From Penicillium oxalicum (taxonomy: Eukaryota; Ascomycota; Eurotiomycetes; Eurotiales; Aspergillaceae): a stretch of DNA of 64,000 nucleotides. The stretch covers positions 1,426,001-1,490,000 of the forward strand of contig NC_064656.1 in NCBI RefSeq assembly GCF_001723175.1, given 5' to 3'. This document shows positions 44,324-55,563 of the stretch, piece after piece. The notes under the pieces were generated by a model. That model saw nothing but the letters and a program-made list of their open reading frames with translations, ran no database searches and was not told the origin of the DNA. Every line of letters begins with the position of its first letter. Positions within the stretch are counted from its first letter, which is position 1. Position numbers and translations under genes: made by a program.

Positions 44324-45136
44324 TTAGTAGTCCCACTCCTCCTTGCCGTACTTGTTGAACTTCTCGTGAAGATCCTGCGCATGAATTGTCAGTATGAGGA
44401 TTCTGTATAAATAAAAATGCTTTCCAGCATCAAGTGACGTAGAAGAAATCTCATCTTCTGATCTCGCAAAAGACGAGTTATTGTCCACGCAGAGTCAGAC
44501 GCCACATACAGCAGGGAGGGCCACGTTGGGCACAATGACGGTGTTCATAGCGCTAGGAGCAGCCTGGAGGGGCTGGTTCTTGTCGCCGTGGGGGTGGTAG
44601 CGGTACTTGTAGACCTTGCCGTCGGCGGACTCGGCATCCCAGGGCATAGCGGACTCGCCGATGCGGACGTTGCTCTCGGAGGTGACGGAGGTGGGCTTGC
44701 TGCCGAAGTACCTAATATCGAAAAGAGTTGCCGATCAGCCACTGGTGCTTTAGGATTCCAAATATTTCTGAGTCATGAGAACCCAAATTGCAATTGGGTT
44801 TAGACTTCCGTTGTAGTGGCCAGTCGCATATTCTCCCAGCATCGCGGGATTGAAGGCCAGAGGAGGGGGAAATGGGAAGGGGCGAATTTACCAGCCAGCG
44901 AGCAGGAAAGCACCGGACATGACACCGAGAAGGACCTGTTCTCTATTGTTTAGCTCCAAGAGTCGAGAAAGTGTTCAATGGCCACCGATGGTCCGTACGT
45001 AGAGCTCAGGGTCCCGCTTGGGGGCCTTGTCGAGGTTGGCCTCCGAGACCTTCGAGGCGAAGCGGCGCGGGGGAGCGCGGAAGATGGGCTGGCGAGCCAG
45101 AGCCCGGCGAGAAGCCATAGCAGCAATGGAAGACAT
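44324..45136 (-). CDS. Small mitochondrial single-span membrane protein of unknown function
   Basis: Four exons (45136-44999, 44935-44892, 44711-44510, 44374-44324) give 144 residues. The N-terminus is a clear mitochondrial presequence, basic and acid-free for 28 residues (MSSIAAMASRRALARQPIFR). Next come EANLDKAPKRDPELY and one hydrophobic helix, VLLGVMSGAFLLAGWYFGSK, at about 47-66. The rest is polar and ends LHEKFNKYGKEEWDY. The pattern of one inner-membrane helix with a polar tail resembles accessory subunits of respiratory complexes, but I do not recognise the family and assign no role. All three introns are 60-140 bp with GT-AG ends, and the join inside the hydrophobic helix (GW|YFG) keeps frame. 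A chance frame would be unlikely to give these features over four exons. It is divergent from ERF2. Confidence 0.85.
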
Positions 45137-45830
45137 GTTTGCAGCAAGTTGTGTGTGGAGTTACAATTCGCGGAGACCAAGACGGGGATGGTGGGTGAGA
45201 ATCATGAACATCGAATGATGTTGCCAAGTCACGTGAATGCGTCTCAGTCTCCGGTGGCTGACTCATCATACCCGCCGTTTCAAGCACTTTGCGGATGTGT
45301 GACGGAAGAGCCGAGCTTTCCTGGACTTTCATTTCTGGTTCGCTGAACACTCGAGTTGCTGTCCTCGGGGCAGCTGTCAACTGTGTTTCTGATTGTGGAT
45401 TGTGACGCAATCACCTTGGAGAATATTCACCTGAACCTCCTTCATTACTCGACGGCCATTCGCCGCGACTCGAGGTACGTCTTTCGGCCCATCTGCTTGC
45501 TCTCTTATCCAGGGGCTTGGTCTGGACCTCCCGCGCTTCCGAATTCTGTACGCGTCAGAGCTGCTTCGGTTTAAAGAACAAGACACGGACCGCTTTGGGC
45601 CTCAAGCTCACGGTTTTTCTACGACACAGATATTCTTGGGCCATACACTCTTTGGCAACTGCCACTCGCCCGTCCTTGTCACTCGTTATTGATCTCACAC
45701 TATCCTATCCTGGCACATTCAACCACTTAACTAGCTCATTGTTGCGAGTCATCCGTCTTCACGAACCCTTCGATTCTGATATGTATTGCACTCGACCTGA
45801 CTACGGCAATTCATATTTATAATTCCAATC
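45137..45830. promoter_or_regulatory. Divergent promoter and ERF2 leader
   Basis: 694 bp between two divergent starts. The right-hand 250 bp are probably ERF2 leader and contain a 13-codon upstream ORF at 45781-45822 (MYCTRPDYGNSYL), ending 8 bp before the ERF2 ATG. Confidence 0.5.
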
Positions 45831-47657
45831 ATGGCAAGCTCGACGGTGCGTCCGGGCTCTCTCGACGTCAGTCAGCAACAGCATGTCCTGGGCATTCCGC
45901 GACCTCCCTCGGTTGGAGGGATTTCATCCCGGGTGACTGATCTCGCCTCGGAAGATGGCAATGCTTCACCATCGCACACGTCGCCGCCACCCACCCTTCA
46001 GCACCGCACTTCTGCCTCTCGTCGCGCTCCACCACCTGCTCGTAATTCGGTCACTTCAACGGCTGGGTCGAGTCAGAGACCTGGAAGCTCTGCTAGCCGT
46101 CTGAGTAGGACACACATCCCGTCTCTTACTGCGCAGGCATTTTTTCGGCCGATGAGCTCGCAGCGCCTCCAAGCGCATCGAGGTGGCCGACCCTTGACCA
46201 TTGGGACAATTTCTACCACGGATGGATGGAACGATCAACAAAGTCAGAACCGGCACAGTTTAGTTTCGAACAGTACAATGCAACATGGTTCACAGGTTCA
46301 AACGGAGCTAGACGTCCCACCGTCGCGAGGCACAGAGTTCACAGATCCTCTGACGCCAGACCGAAACACTTGCAATGCTAGCCCAACGGGCCAAACGACC
46401 ATCCGCAGCCTCGGTGACAGTGTGAGGCTTCTACGTGACCGCGAGCAAAATGACAGGCCACGTCCTCCCCAATTAAATCTCAATGCCAATAATCCTCCAA
46501 AGGACTCGCACGATGTCCCTCCGAAGTCACCATTGTCCTTCCTTTCACTACAGAACATGGGAACTTCACACAATAATCATGATGCCCGAGGCCACGAGAG
46601 ATTATCATCCGCGGGCTCTTCTCCAGGGCCCATGGAGGCAAAGAAGCAGCTACCTCGAGGCAATCTCGGCAAGAATTGGGAATATTTCGTCGGCAATACA
46701 TTTTTTTGTTTCGGTGGCCGACTGCTCAATTCAAGAGACAAGCCCATTAATATCGTCACGGGGATCCTTCAGCTCCTTCCCTCAGCTCTGTTCTTCGCAT
46801 ATTCGGGTCCTTGGCTATGGCACAACATTTCACCGGCTATTCCCATCTTATTTGCCTACGTTTTCTATATCTGCTTCTCATCATTTGTGCATGCGTCTGT
46901 TGTCGATCCCGGCATCATGCCACGAAACCTCCACTCGATGCCTCAATTCACCTTGGCCCATGATCCATTGGCAATCGGTCCGCCCACCAACGATTGGGTC
47001 ATGGTCAAATTAGCCACCTCTGACGTTGCAGCGATGGATGTCCCCGTGAAGTACTGCAAGACTTGTGCTATTTGGCGGCCACCTCGCTGCTATCATTGTC
47101 GGGTGTGTGATAATTGTGTCGAAACTCTCGATCATCACTGTGTCTGGTTGAACAACTGCGTGGGCCGGCGAAATTACCGCTACTTCTTCGCTTTTGTGAG
47201 CTCGTGTACTATTCTCTGTCTGTTCTTGATCGGAGCCAGTCTGGCCCACATCTTGGTTTACATGGACCGCGAAGGAATATCATTTGGAGCTTCCATCTCC
47301 AAGTGGCGGGTGCCGTTTGCCATGTTTATTTACGGCATTATCGCTCTTCCATATCCCACCTCTCTGTGGGCTTATCATCTTTTCTTGGTGGGTCGCGGTG
47401 AGACGACCAGGGAGTATCTCAATTCCCACAAATTTCAAAAGCAGGATCGTCATCGACCTTTTACCCAGGGTAACGTCTTCACTAATTGGATCGCTGTTTT
47501 GGCTCGACCCCGACCACCGACCTACATGCAATTCAAGCGCCCCTATAAAGAAGGCGATCAGCGTTACGCCATGCAAAAACGCAAGTATCTCGCCCGCGAT
47601 CTTGAGTCTCAGGCCGGCATTGAGATGCAAGAAGTTGGCCCGCATCGTCAGGATTAA
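45831..47657 (+). CDS. erf2: DHHC palmitoyltransferase Erf2
   Basis: A single exon of 608 residues. The first 280 residues are Ser/Pro/Thr-rich and disordered. The conserved part begins KNWEYFVGNTFFCFGGRLLN, with four membrane helices (for example NIVTGILQLLPSALFFAYSG and ISPAIPILFAYVFYICFSS before the DHHC domain). The DHHC-Cys-rich domain is KYCKTCAIWRPPRCYHCRVC then DNCVETLDHHCVWLNNCVG, with the DHHC at 434-437; its Cys carries the acyl intermediate. The C-terminal TTxE-like and conserved stretches include GRGETTREYLNSHKF. In yeast, Erf2 with Erf4/Shr5 palmitoylates Ras at the ER. The long N-terminal extension is usual in filamentous fungi. No introns were found. Confidence 0.96.
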   Translation: MASSTVRPGSLDVSQQQHVLGIPRPPSVGGISSRVTDLASEDGNASPSHTSPPPTLQHRTSASRRAPPPARNSVTSTAGSSQRPGSSASRLSRTHIPSLTAQAFFRPMSSQRLQAHRGGRPLTIGTISTTDGWNDQQSQNRHSLVSNSTMQHGSQVQTELDVPPSRGTEFTDPLTPDRNTCNASPTGQTTIRSLGDSVRLLRDREQNDRPRPPQLNLNANNPPKDSHDVPPKSPLSFLSLQNMGTSHNNHDARGHERLSSAGSSPGPMEAKKQLPRGNLGKNWEYFVGNTFFCFGGRLLNSRDKPINIVTGILQLLPSALFFAYSGPWLWHNISPAIPILFAYVFYICFSSFVHASVVDPGIMPRNLHSMPQFTLAHDPLAIGPPTNDWVMVKLATSDVAAMDVPVKYCKTCAIWRPPRCYHCRVCDNCVETLDHHCVWLNNCVGRRNYRYFFAFVSSCTILCLFLIGASLAHILVYMDREGISFGASISKWRVPFAMFIYGIIALPYPTSLWAYHLFLVGRGETTREYLNSHKFQKQDRHRPFTQGNVFTNWIAVLARPRPPTYMQFKRPYKEGDQRYAMQKRKYLARDLESQAGIEMQEVGPHRQD

Positions 47658-48746
47658 TCCTTCTTCTTCCCAATGTCACTCTCGACTGCTGCGTGAGCGC
47701 ACGAGGACTGCACCCGTGTCTCAACCCCATTCTCTGTGCCTACGAGTCTTGAAGACGACGAAATGATCACCTGCATTATGGACACAGAATTTGTGTCCGC
47801 ATCAATCTCAGGACATTTTCCCTCATCTCCTTCATTTTTCAGTTCATGTATTATCTCCAACACTTCATACCCTTTCAGCGACTTCTCCTTTTGTTCAATT
47901 ACCAGCGAACTGTATCAACACTTGGCATTTGGCGGTTATTTCAATCTTGTCTTCTCGCTCCATCTTTTTTGCCCTGACAAGCCCCCATGGTCCATACTAT
48001 GCAGCTTGTTCAAAGCTGAACTCTCTTTACTAATCTCTTCATCTATCCTTCATACCCTATTTTCATTACAACTACTTTTATATACCTCTATGGACAGTGC
48101 GCAAAATGGCGCACTTCTCTCTTACCTACATCCCTTGTCCTGTAAAGCCCCTCACTACAGAAATGTCATCTCGTTCCATTTATCCCTTCTCATTTTTGAT
48201 CTGATATCATACAATCCAAATGCCTTCAGCCCGTCTGGCAGACATCCTTGGCAAATGAGATCTGACATAAATGCAAGAATGAGAGGCCCGGGCTATTTTG
48301 GCTCACTTGGCCAAGGCAGCCCAGGTAGATTCAGTATCTTGTGCGTAGAACTCGTCCTGCGGGGAAGGGAGAGAAGCGAGTTGTAAGTACCAACTAATAG
48401 ACTATTGCTGGTTTTTACCACCAAGGATGAAAGACCTCTCACTTGAAAAGGCTGCTGTATCACGTATGTAAGCATTTATCAAGAATCAAGGAATATTGAT
48501 GTCTACTCATGTTCGAGTGAAGTGGCAGGTAAGCTTGAATGTTGCACGCGTCGGACATCCGCATCGCCCTAAATTGATAAGAAGCGCGCGGCTCCTGATC
48601 CTTCTTCCATCCTCACCCACCCTCCCCCTGCTACCCCGATTGCAATACCATTCTCTCTTTATTCGTGCAGCACGTCTCTGGAAACAAAAGATACAAGCTG
48701 CTTCTGTGGATACGGAACTGTCACACATCGGTTCCTCTCGCCCGGA
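47658..48746. other. ERF2 3' region and promoter of the Ash1-type gene
   Basis: 1.1 kb between tandem genes, T-rich on the plus strand up to about 48240. One frame stays open from 47736 to 48386 but is Phe/Ser/Leu-heavy as expected of T-rich non-coding DNA. Confidence 0.55.
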
Positions 48747-51392
48747 ATGGCGCGTTTGAATCCCCAGATTTCCGCGCTCGCAACTCCCGCAATCGCCGAT
48801 GATCCCTCTCACGACCAGCATGAGCCCGACGACACAACGAGCCTCGATGTACCAGTACAGCTTCTGACGCCGGAGAATAGCCGCTCAGAAACTTCCAGCA
48901 ACAATGAGGTTACGGTAGCTGAAGAGAAAGTGGCACCCCGCCGGAGATCTACACGCGTAGCTCGCGCTTCACTGCAGGCGACTGAAGCTGAAGAGATCAC
49001 CACCCCCTACATTGAAGATACAGCTGCGTCAAGTAGCCAAGCATATGTTGATAGCCTTGTCGAGGCAAAGCGAACACGCTCGTCACTGCGTCACAGTATA
49101 GCTGTGATGGAGCGTTCGAATGACATTGCGCCCCCCGACGATAATACCACGATGGCCGACTACAACCCCCCACTACCTAATACACCTTCCTCAAATACCT
49201 CACAAGACCAACCAGTGGATGACGTGGCATCTTCGACTCAGCAGCGCACCCTGCGCAAACGTGTGGCAAAGGTGCTTGCCGAGGTAGCGAAAACACCCCA
49301 GTCTGAAACAGCGCCGCAACCCAATTTGCAAGGCCCTGTGCGTAAATCGACGCGCCTCAGTCTCGTGAGCAAGCCGCTTGATTTGTTGGAGCGAACGAGC
49401 GCCGTGCTGGGTAAACGATCACGAGAGTTGAGCCAAAAGAGTAAAGAGCCAAGTCGTCGCTCTAGTCTTCGTCCTCGGGTCACTGCACCAAAGCAGGATG
49501 CGCTTGCCTCAGCACCCGAGCCTCCTGCCGCGAAGAAGCGCCGGGTTTCTGAGAGCGACTTATCCAAATTACGTGACATTGAAGCTGAGGTCCCGTCTGA
49601 GGAACCCACCGCGCCTCCCCCTCCACCTCGATACAAGCCCAAGAAATGGTTGGCTCACGGGCTATACACGGGACAAGAGCCTTCCGATTCTCCTCCGAAG
49701 CAACGACGCAGTAAAAACTCTTCAAAAACCACAACCAGACCCGCGCAAAGGCGCCTGCTTCCCATGCCCATGTTTGGTGGTGCTCGACTGATCCAAAGTG
49801 GCAGAGATTACGTATTGCCATTTGATGTCTTTTCACCACTTCCGCCAGGTCAACCGAAACCGGATGAATGGCGCAAGACCAACAAGAGTGAGTTTTGACT
49901 GATGATAACATGAGATGAGGGAGTGCTGATTCTAACCCGGATTTCAGACGTTTTTGTTGGCGACGCGGCTAGTGAGTGGAAAGCGAACAAGAAATTGGAG
50001 CTTTCCACCTGCATGTGTGAAGAGGATACAGGCTGTGATGAGAACTGCCAGAACAGGTACATGTTCTACGAATGCGACAGCGGCAACTGCAGACTTGGTC
50101 CAGAGTGTGGAAACCGTAATTTCAGCGAGCTCAAGCATCGAACGAAGGCCGGTGGCAAGTACAACATTGGCGTGGAGGTGATCAAGACCTCCGATCGCGG
50201 ATACGGTGTTCGAAGCAACAGGACATTCGAGCCGAACCAGATCATCGTAGAGTACACCGGAGAGATCATCACACAGTTTGAGTGTGAGAGGCGCATGCGG
50301 ACGGTGTACAAGAACAATGAGGTAATTTGCTTTCATTTATCTTGTCTTGTGTCCAAAAGCTGACAATACTTTTGCGGTAGTGCTATTATCTCATGTACTT
50401 TGATCAGAATATGATCATTGACGCCACGAGAGGATCAATTGCTCGCTTTGTGAACCACTCGTGCGAGCCTAACTGTCGCATGGAAAAGTGGACTGTTGCT
50501 GGCAAGCCACGGATGGCCCTGTTCGCAGGGGATCGTGGTATCATGACTGGGGAGGAGCTAAGTTATGACTATAACTTTGAGTAGGTTCCCCTACTCATCA
50601 GCGAGGATCGAGCAGTCAAATGTTAACCAAGTTTCCAGCCCTTACTCCCTCAAGAATGTTCAGCAATGTCGCTGCGGCTCGGAGAATTGCCGAGGTATCC
50701 TCGGTCCACGGCCAAAAGACAAAGATCAGCGAGCGAAGCTGGAAGAAAAGGCACAGGCTGAAAAGGAGGCCAAAAAGCCGCTGGGGAAGAAGCGCAAGCT
50801 GGTCGACGCGGAGAGTACAGCTTCGCAGAAGGGGAAGAAGCGCAAGGTGCTCAATGCCAAATCGATCAAGGCCAGCGTCAAGAAGGTCGTATCCAAAGCC
50901 ACGGCGCGCGGGAAAGCAGGTACAACAAAGTCAGCCAAGGCTACGACGACATCAAGTCGGTCGAAGACGACGAAGGCAGTGAACCTGCCCAAGGTCAAAG
51001 CCGCGTCGCGAGTCAAGGCGACTGTTGAAAAGGGACCTCGGTCAAAGGGAAAGGCTGCTAAGACCACCACAGCCTCTTCAGCGAAGGGATCCTCGGTCCT
51101 AAAGCGTCCCTCGCTTGAGACCAAAAAGAAGATTCTAGCGCGGGCCAAGGGCACTAGCCGCGCTTCGCCCAAGAAATCACCTGCGAAGCCCAAGAAAGGC
51201 CAGACAAAATCGCCTCGCAAACCTGCTGGGAAAAAAGCGCTCGCAAAAAGTCCGGCGAAGTCTCGGGTGCCCACTTCAAAAGTGAAGAAATCCGGCACTG
51301 CTCCTGCGCCCAAGGCGAAGCGAACTCTAGCAGGCAGCGTGAAAAAAGTTACGAAAAGCGTGATCCGTGCAGTAAAGGGAAAGTCTGCTTGA
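48747..51392 (+). CDS. ash1: Ash1-type SET-domain histone methyltransferase with histone-H1-like tail
   Basis: Four exons (48747-49887, 49948-50321, 50381-50580, 50639-51392) give 822 residues. Residues 1-380 are disordered with basic patches. The Cys-rich AWS domain (about 400-440) has CMCEEDTGCDENCQNRYMFY and ECDSGNCRLGPECGNRNF. The SET domain (about 455-575) has GYGVRSNRTFEPNQIIVEYT at its start and IARFVNHSCEPNCRMEKWTV, the S-adenosylmethionine pocket. The post-SET motif reads CRCGSENCRG near 583. AWS-SET-postSET without WW or SRI domains points to Ash1 (KMT2H) rather than Set2. Such enzymes methylate H3 Lys36. The last 230 residues are Lys/Ala/Ser/Pro-rich with repeated SPKK-like units (RASPKKSPAKPKK, KSPRKPAGKK, KSPAKSR), resembling the tail of histone H1. 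Confidence 0.93.
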
Positions 51393-52758
51393 AGACACCT
51401 TTGTGGACATGATCGAAATCGTAATCCTGCTGTTCCTCCCTGGGTCAATGCTGCGCCGTGATCTTTGCCTAGTGGTCCCTTGTCTTGACGTGGTGTCTGT
51501 TTCGTCAGCGAGAGATCGATTTGTCTTCTGATCTAATGATTTGTATGGTCTGAAACGGATATCCACTTTGCCTGCTTAATGTTTTGTACATGTTCATTTC
51601 GTCTGACCTTGTTGATTGCTTGACCATCCTTTCCTCTCGTCCTTTTCCGGTTGGGTCTTCGGTAGTCTCATTGTTTATATTGCTCTCCTGCTAATTCCCC
51701 TTTGGCATGTGGTTCTCGGCGTTCGAAATGGATTTCTTTCGCTTTTCCGCCTCTTCTCTGATATTTTTCTTGACACTGGTCCGATGCTCATAATTCTTGC
51801 TGTTATCAATCTCACGGTCTTTGTTTCATTCTTTCTACTTGGACTTTGATAGAGACGAGAGTCGCCATCAAATATAACCTATTCCCCCTGCAACCTCATT
51901 AAGCCTAAATGAATCTGAATCATCAACCCCATCTCTCATGACCATCACAATTCCCACTCTTCCCAGCGCAATCCACGTAAAATGTTGATTCATCGGACAC
52001 TGTGACCACAGCACACAACCAGACACTGAAGAATATACATTTCGCGCGTGGAGATTTATCTCATACCCAGCAAGGAGCCTCGCTTGTAGCTAGCATACGA
52101 CGAGTGAACTTCGGAAATTCTTCTAAATAGCATGAACTCCATACCTAGAAAAACAGTATCACAGCGTTCGATTGGCTGAACTGTGCCGCGGTCCAAGGAA
52201 GGTAACCATAACCGTCCATCTTGCAGGTGCCACTCAACCTGGTTCGAGATTTACATCCTTACCTCGTAGGTACTTTATATATAATTCCCAAAGACCGTTC
52301 CTTTGCAGGCAGACCAGTAGGTAGAGAGTTCTGTCCATTCCACGGCCTTGGGGCAATGAGATACGGTTTTTGAAAGCTTTTAGGTTCAAGTACCATGGAT
52401 GATATCGGAATTGGATGATGGTCCTTACCTAGAAGGTAAATCTTTTTTAGGTGCGTTCTATATAAGAGGCTTCAAATACACTACGACTTCCAATTGAATG
52501 GAGATGGGAGCACACAGCCCGGTATTTCAGTAGTGACAGAACCATGTAATCCACAAAAGATGACATTTTAATTTCCAGATACAAACTATACGCCAGCTAA
52601 TCTGCACCGTGAAAGTCCCGCAGACAATACGTACTATAAGTGGTGGTTGAATTCTGCCTCAGCCCAAAGACCGAAATATCCTGACGCCAGTTATCAACGG
52701 TACGCACAGGACCCAAGCAATAGAGCCATCTGCTGGCAAAGGAGAAAATGAGGAGTAA
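51393..52758. other. Convergent 3' regions
   Basis: 1.4 kb between the Ash1-type gene and the disordered-protein gene. A hydrophobic 77-codon frame at 51616-51849 has no ATG and lies in T-rich DNA; I treat it as non-coding. Confidence 0.6.
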
Positions 52759-54901
52759 TTATGACTGAGTAGGCGACCCGGAAGCGGATCCTGTCTCCTC
52801 CTTTGTGGTTTGTGTAGTTGTTTGCTCTCCGGCCGTCTGGTCTGCAGACGCGAGCTCATCCACTGGCGCCGGCGGAAGAGTAGGTGTTGAATCAGACTGG
52901 ACTGTCGTGTTGTCGTCCACAGCCGATGTTCCATCGGGTGGAAGTGCTTCCTCCGATTTGATCTCTGGGACAGATGTGGTTTCGGGTGCAGTAGGCTCAG
53001 GTACTTCAGGTGTACCCGTTTCTAGCGCAGGGGATTCCGTTGACCGTGCTGGAATCTGGTCAACCTGTGGTGGGGACTGAGGTTTCGGCTCAGCCTCCTG
53101 TTCTGGCTCCGACTTGAGCTCACCTGGCATAGCTGGCAGGGGTGAAGGTGGTTTGGGGACGGGCTCTGCTGTGACAGGCTCCTCTTCCTGAGCTGCGTCG
53201 CTCATCTCAACATCGGCAGAGGCCTCAGCTTCAACAGGGGGCACATCAGAGACGTCTACAGCCTCTGAAGATTGTTCAATCTCTGGGACCGGTGTTGACT
53301 CGGCTTCGATCGGGGAATCTTGCATTTTTGAGTGGCTTGGCTCCGTGGGCGCTGCCTCGGTATCTGCTGATGGCACCTCGTGCAATTGCTGATCTGGTTC
53401 TGATTGTAAGCGACGCTCTGCTTGATTCTCCTCGGGCCTCGCCGGGCTGGCTGATTTCAGGGCTGAATCATCAGCCGCTACAGGCTGTGGTGTAGACTCT
53501 GTCTTGACCTGAATTTGTGCAGTCTCGATGCTCTTAGAAGGCAGTTTCTCATCAGCAGGTGGCTCAGAACCTTTCGGCTCTTGTTTGGGACTTGGTTCAT
53601 TTAGCGATGGACCATCGGCCGCGCCAGACTCTGCAGGCGCGGGCGACGTTGGAAGCGGACCTTGATCCGGAGATTTGTTCTCCGACCTAGTCTCTGCAGC
53701 GGAGGGATTTGAGGGGGGAGATGTTGGGGGCACTGCAGAAGCATTCCTGTCCGGCTGAGGGGTTTCTGTTGGCGCGACAGAAGTGATGTCTACCTGCTGC
53801 TTGACAGTCCCTTCTCCAACGATTGGATCAGGACCAGGTGTCTCAATGTCCGCGGTCGCGTCTCTCATCTCAACATCATTTGCTGGTTCGCCAGATATCG
53901 GCGCGGGATATTCAGAGATCTCAGTGTCGACGCCAGGTGGGGCCTGCGGTGTCTCTGGTGTCTTTGCATCAAGCATCGACTCGTCTCCTTCGTCGCTGTC
54001 TTCACCTTCTTCACCTTCCTCATCTTCATCCTGGACGGACGGGTCCACCGACGTGCGCGAGGTATCCTCCGCCGCCTTGACACCTGCAACCGTGGCGTCA
54101 ACCGGAGGAACGCCATGTACGGTGGCGGCATCGGCACCTTCTCCGGGTGCAAACATGACCTTCTTCTTGCGACCCTTACCAATGCCTCGTCCCTTACGTT
54201 TGGGAGGGGGAGGTCGACGTTTTGGCGGAGTCATCACTGAAGCCGAGCCGGCCTCCGCCACGACGACACCTTCTGCATTGACAACCCCGACGCCCTCCAC
54301 AACAGTTCCTGGAGCAGGCGTTTCCGCCGTGACGGGAACGGCGCTTTGCTCCGCAATTGTCTGCACATCAACGGTGATCTCGCCCTCGATGCGATGCCCC
54401 TCTGGCACCCACACCTCATAGATGGATATGTTGCCTGTCTCCGGGTCCGTCCTCTTGATCTTTGTCTTTCTCATGGGACCCGGCATTGAACCGCCTTCCG
54501 CACTATTTCCATACAGCGAAGACAGTCCAGGACGTCTCTTTGCCAGAAATTCCACCTCGGGGGGTTCCAAGTGTTTTGGGAGAGACGACCACTTCCGACT
54601 TGTGAAGCTGCGATCTGAAAGATGTACTGTCGCAACCTGCTCCTCCCATCGGCAGTCTCCTTCTTCTCGTCCTCGGATGCTCGTCCAGTTGGCCGGATGT
54701 AGATACAGCCCGCCCGTGCGGCGCGCAAGAGCGCACGACTCATCGCTGGTAGAAGCTGGCTGTCTCGTGGCATTGGCAGCTCCGGCAGTGCATTTTTCCC
54801 ACCAGCAACATCTCCTTGCTCGGATTCGTCGACTTTGGGGACCTGCGAGACCAGATGAGGCTGGCGCGACCATCGCCGTACGGGAATACCTTCAAAGACA
54901 T
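52759..54901 (-). CDS. Large disordered acidic protein of unknown function; N-terminal exon tentative
   Basis: The main frame runs from about 54873 to 52759. A proposed model (exons 54901-54803 and 54759-52759) gives 699 residues starting MSLKVFPYGDGRASLIWSRR. Folded-looking sequence occupies the first 130 or so residues: SCALARRTGGLYLHPANWTS, RKWSSLPKHLEPPEVEFLAK, RRPGLSSLYG, and MPGPMRKTKIKRTDPETGNI followed by EVWVPEGHRIEGEI. A basic patch PPKRKGRGIGKGRKKKVMFA suggests nuclear localisation. The remaining 500 residues are Glu/Pro/Ser/Thr-rich with PEST-like composition and no visible domain. I do not recognise the family; a nuclear scaffold or chromatin role is only a guess. The proposed 43 bp intron (GTGGGA donor) is short and lacks a clear branch site. 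All three minus-strand frames are open near 54500-54880, so the N-terminus needs transcript evidence. Confidence 0.7.
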
Positions 54902-55563
54902 CGTGGTCAATTTGGCCGGTGCGCGATCGATTGGAGGTGTCAAGGTGTCGCCCTGAACGTGAGGCTCTGAACTTGAAGTCAAATTAGCATCATGTCTGGA
55001 GTGGCCCGATGTTACATAGGTCGATGGAGTGTGTGTCTATGCCCGATAGAGACCATAGTGAGGTACCGCGGTGGTTCTGGAATGGTGCACATACAGTGGA
55101 TGGCATGGCGAGCGACCGGTCAATTCTAGGACTTTCAACAGAGCCCGCGTAATCAATGGCAAGTTCTCAATTGCCAGCACACTTGCACATGCGATGGGAA
55201 ATGACCTCGCGCGTCTGGGGATGAGAGCTCAAAGTCTCATTCGACAATGCCAGGCGTGTCACTGCGGACGGCGCTGGCTGTCCGCCCCCGTCCAGAGTCC
55301 TGTCACGTGACATTATCTGTGGCGGCAAAGTACGTCCTTGAAGGGCACATTGAAAGCGAGCAAAGTGCCCAAGAAGAAGAAAAGAATAAAGATCAAGGAT
55401 TGACTCGATTATTTGAGAGGGATTGATTTGTCCATAATATAAATACAGAGACAACAAACTCGTTCCACAGTCTCGCGGCCTGTTAGCAAGGCTCGTACGG
55501 AGAGCAGTGGTTCTTCCTCATATCCTATCAGCCTACTTCTTTCGTCATCGCCTGGTGCATCGA
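54902..55563. other. Promoter of the disordered-protein gene and ISD11 3' region
   Basis: 0.66 kb between tandem minus-strand genes. Minus-strand frames remain open to about 54985, so part may be transcribed leader. No other feature was seen. Confidence 0.55.

Noticed and set aside
51616..51849. 77-codon hydrophobic frame downstream of the Ash1-type gene
   Set aside because: It has no ATG and lies in T-rich 3' sequence, which produces hydrophobic codons by chance.
53783..54421. 212-codon plus-strand Ser/Thr-rich frame
   Set aside because: It is the complement of the acidic Glu/Pro/Ser/Thr coding sequence of the disordered-protein gene.
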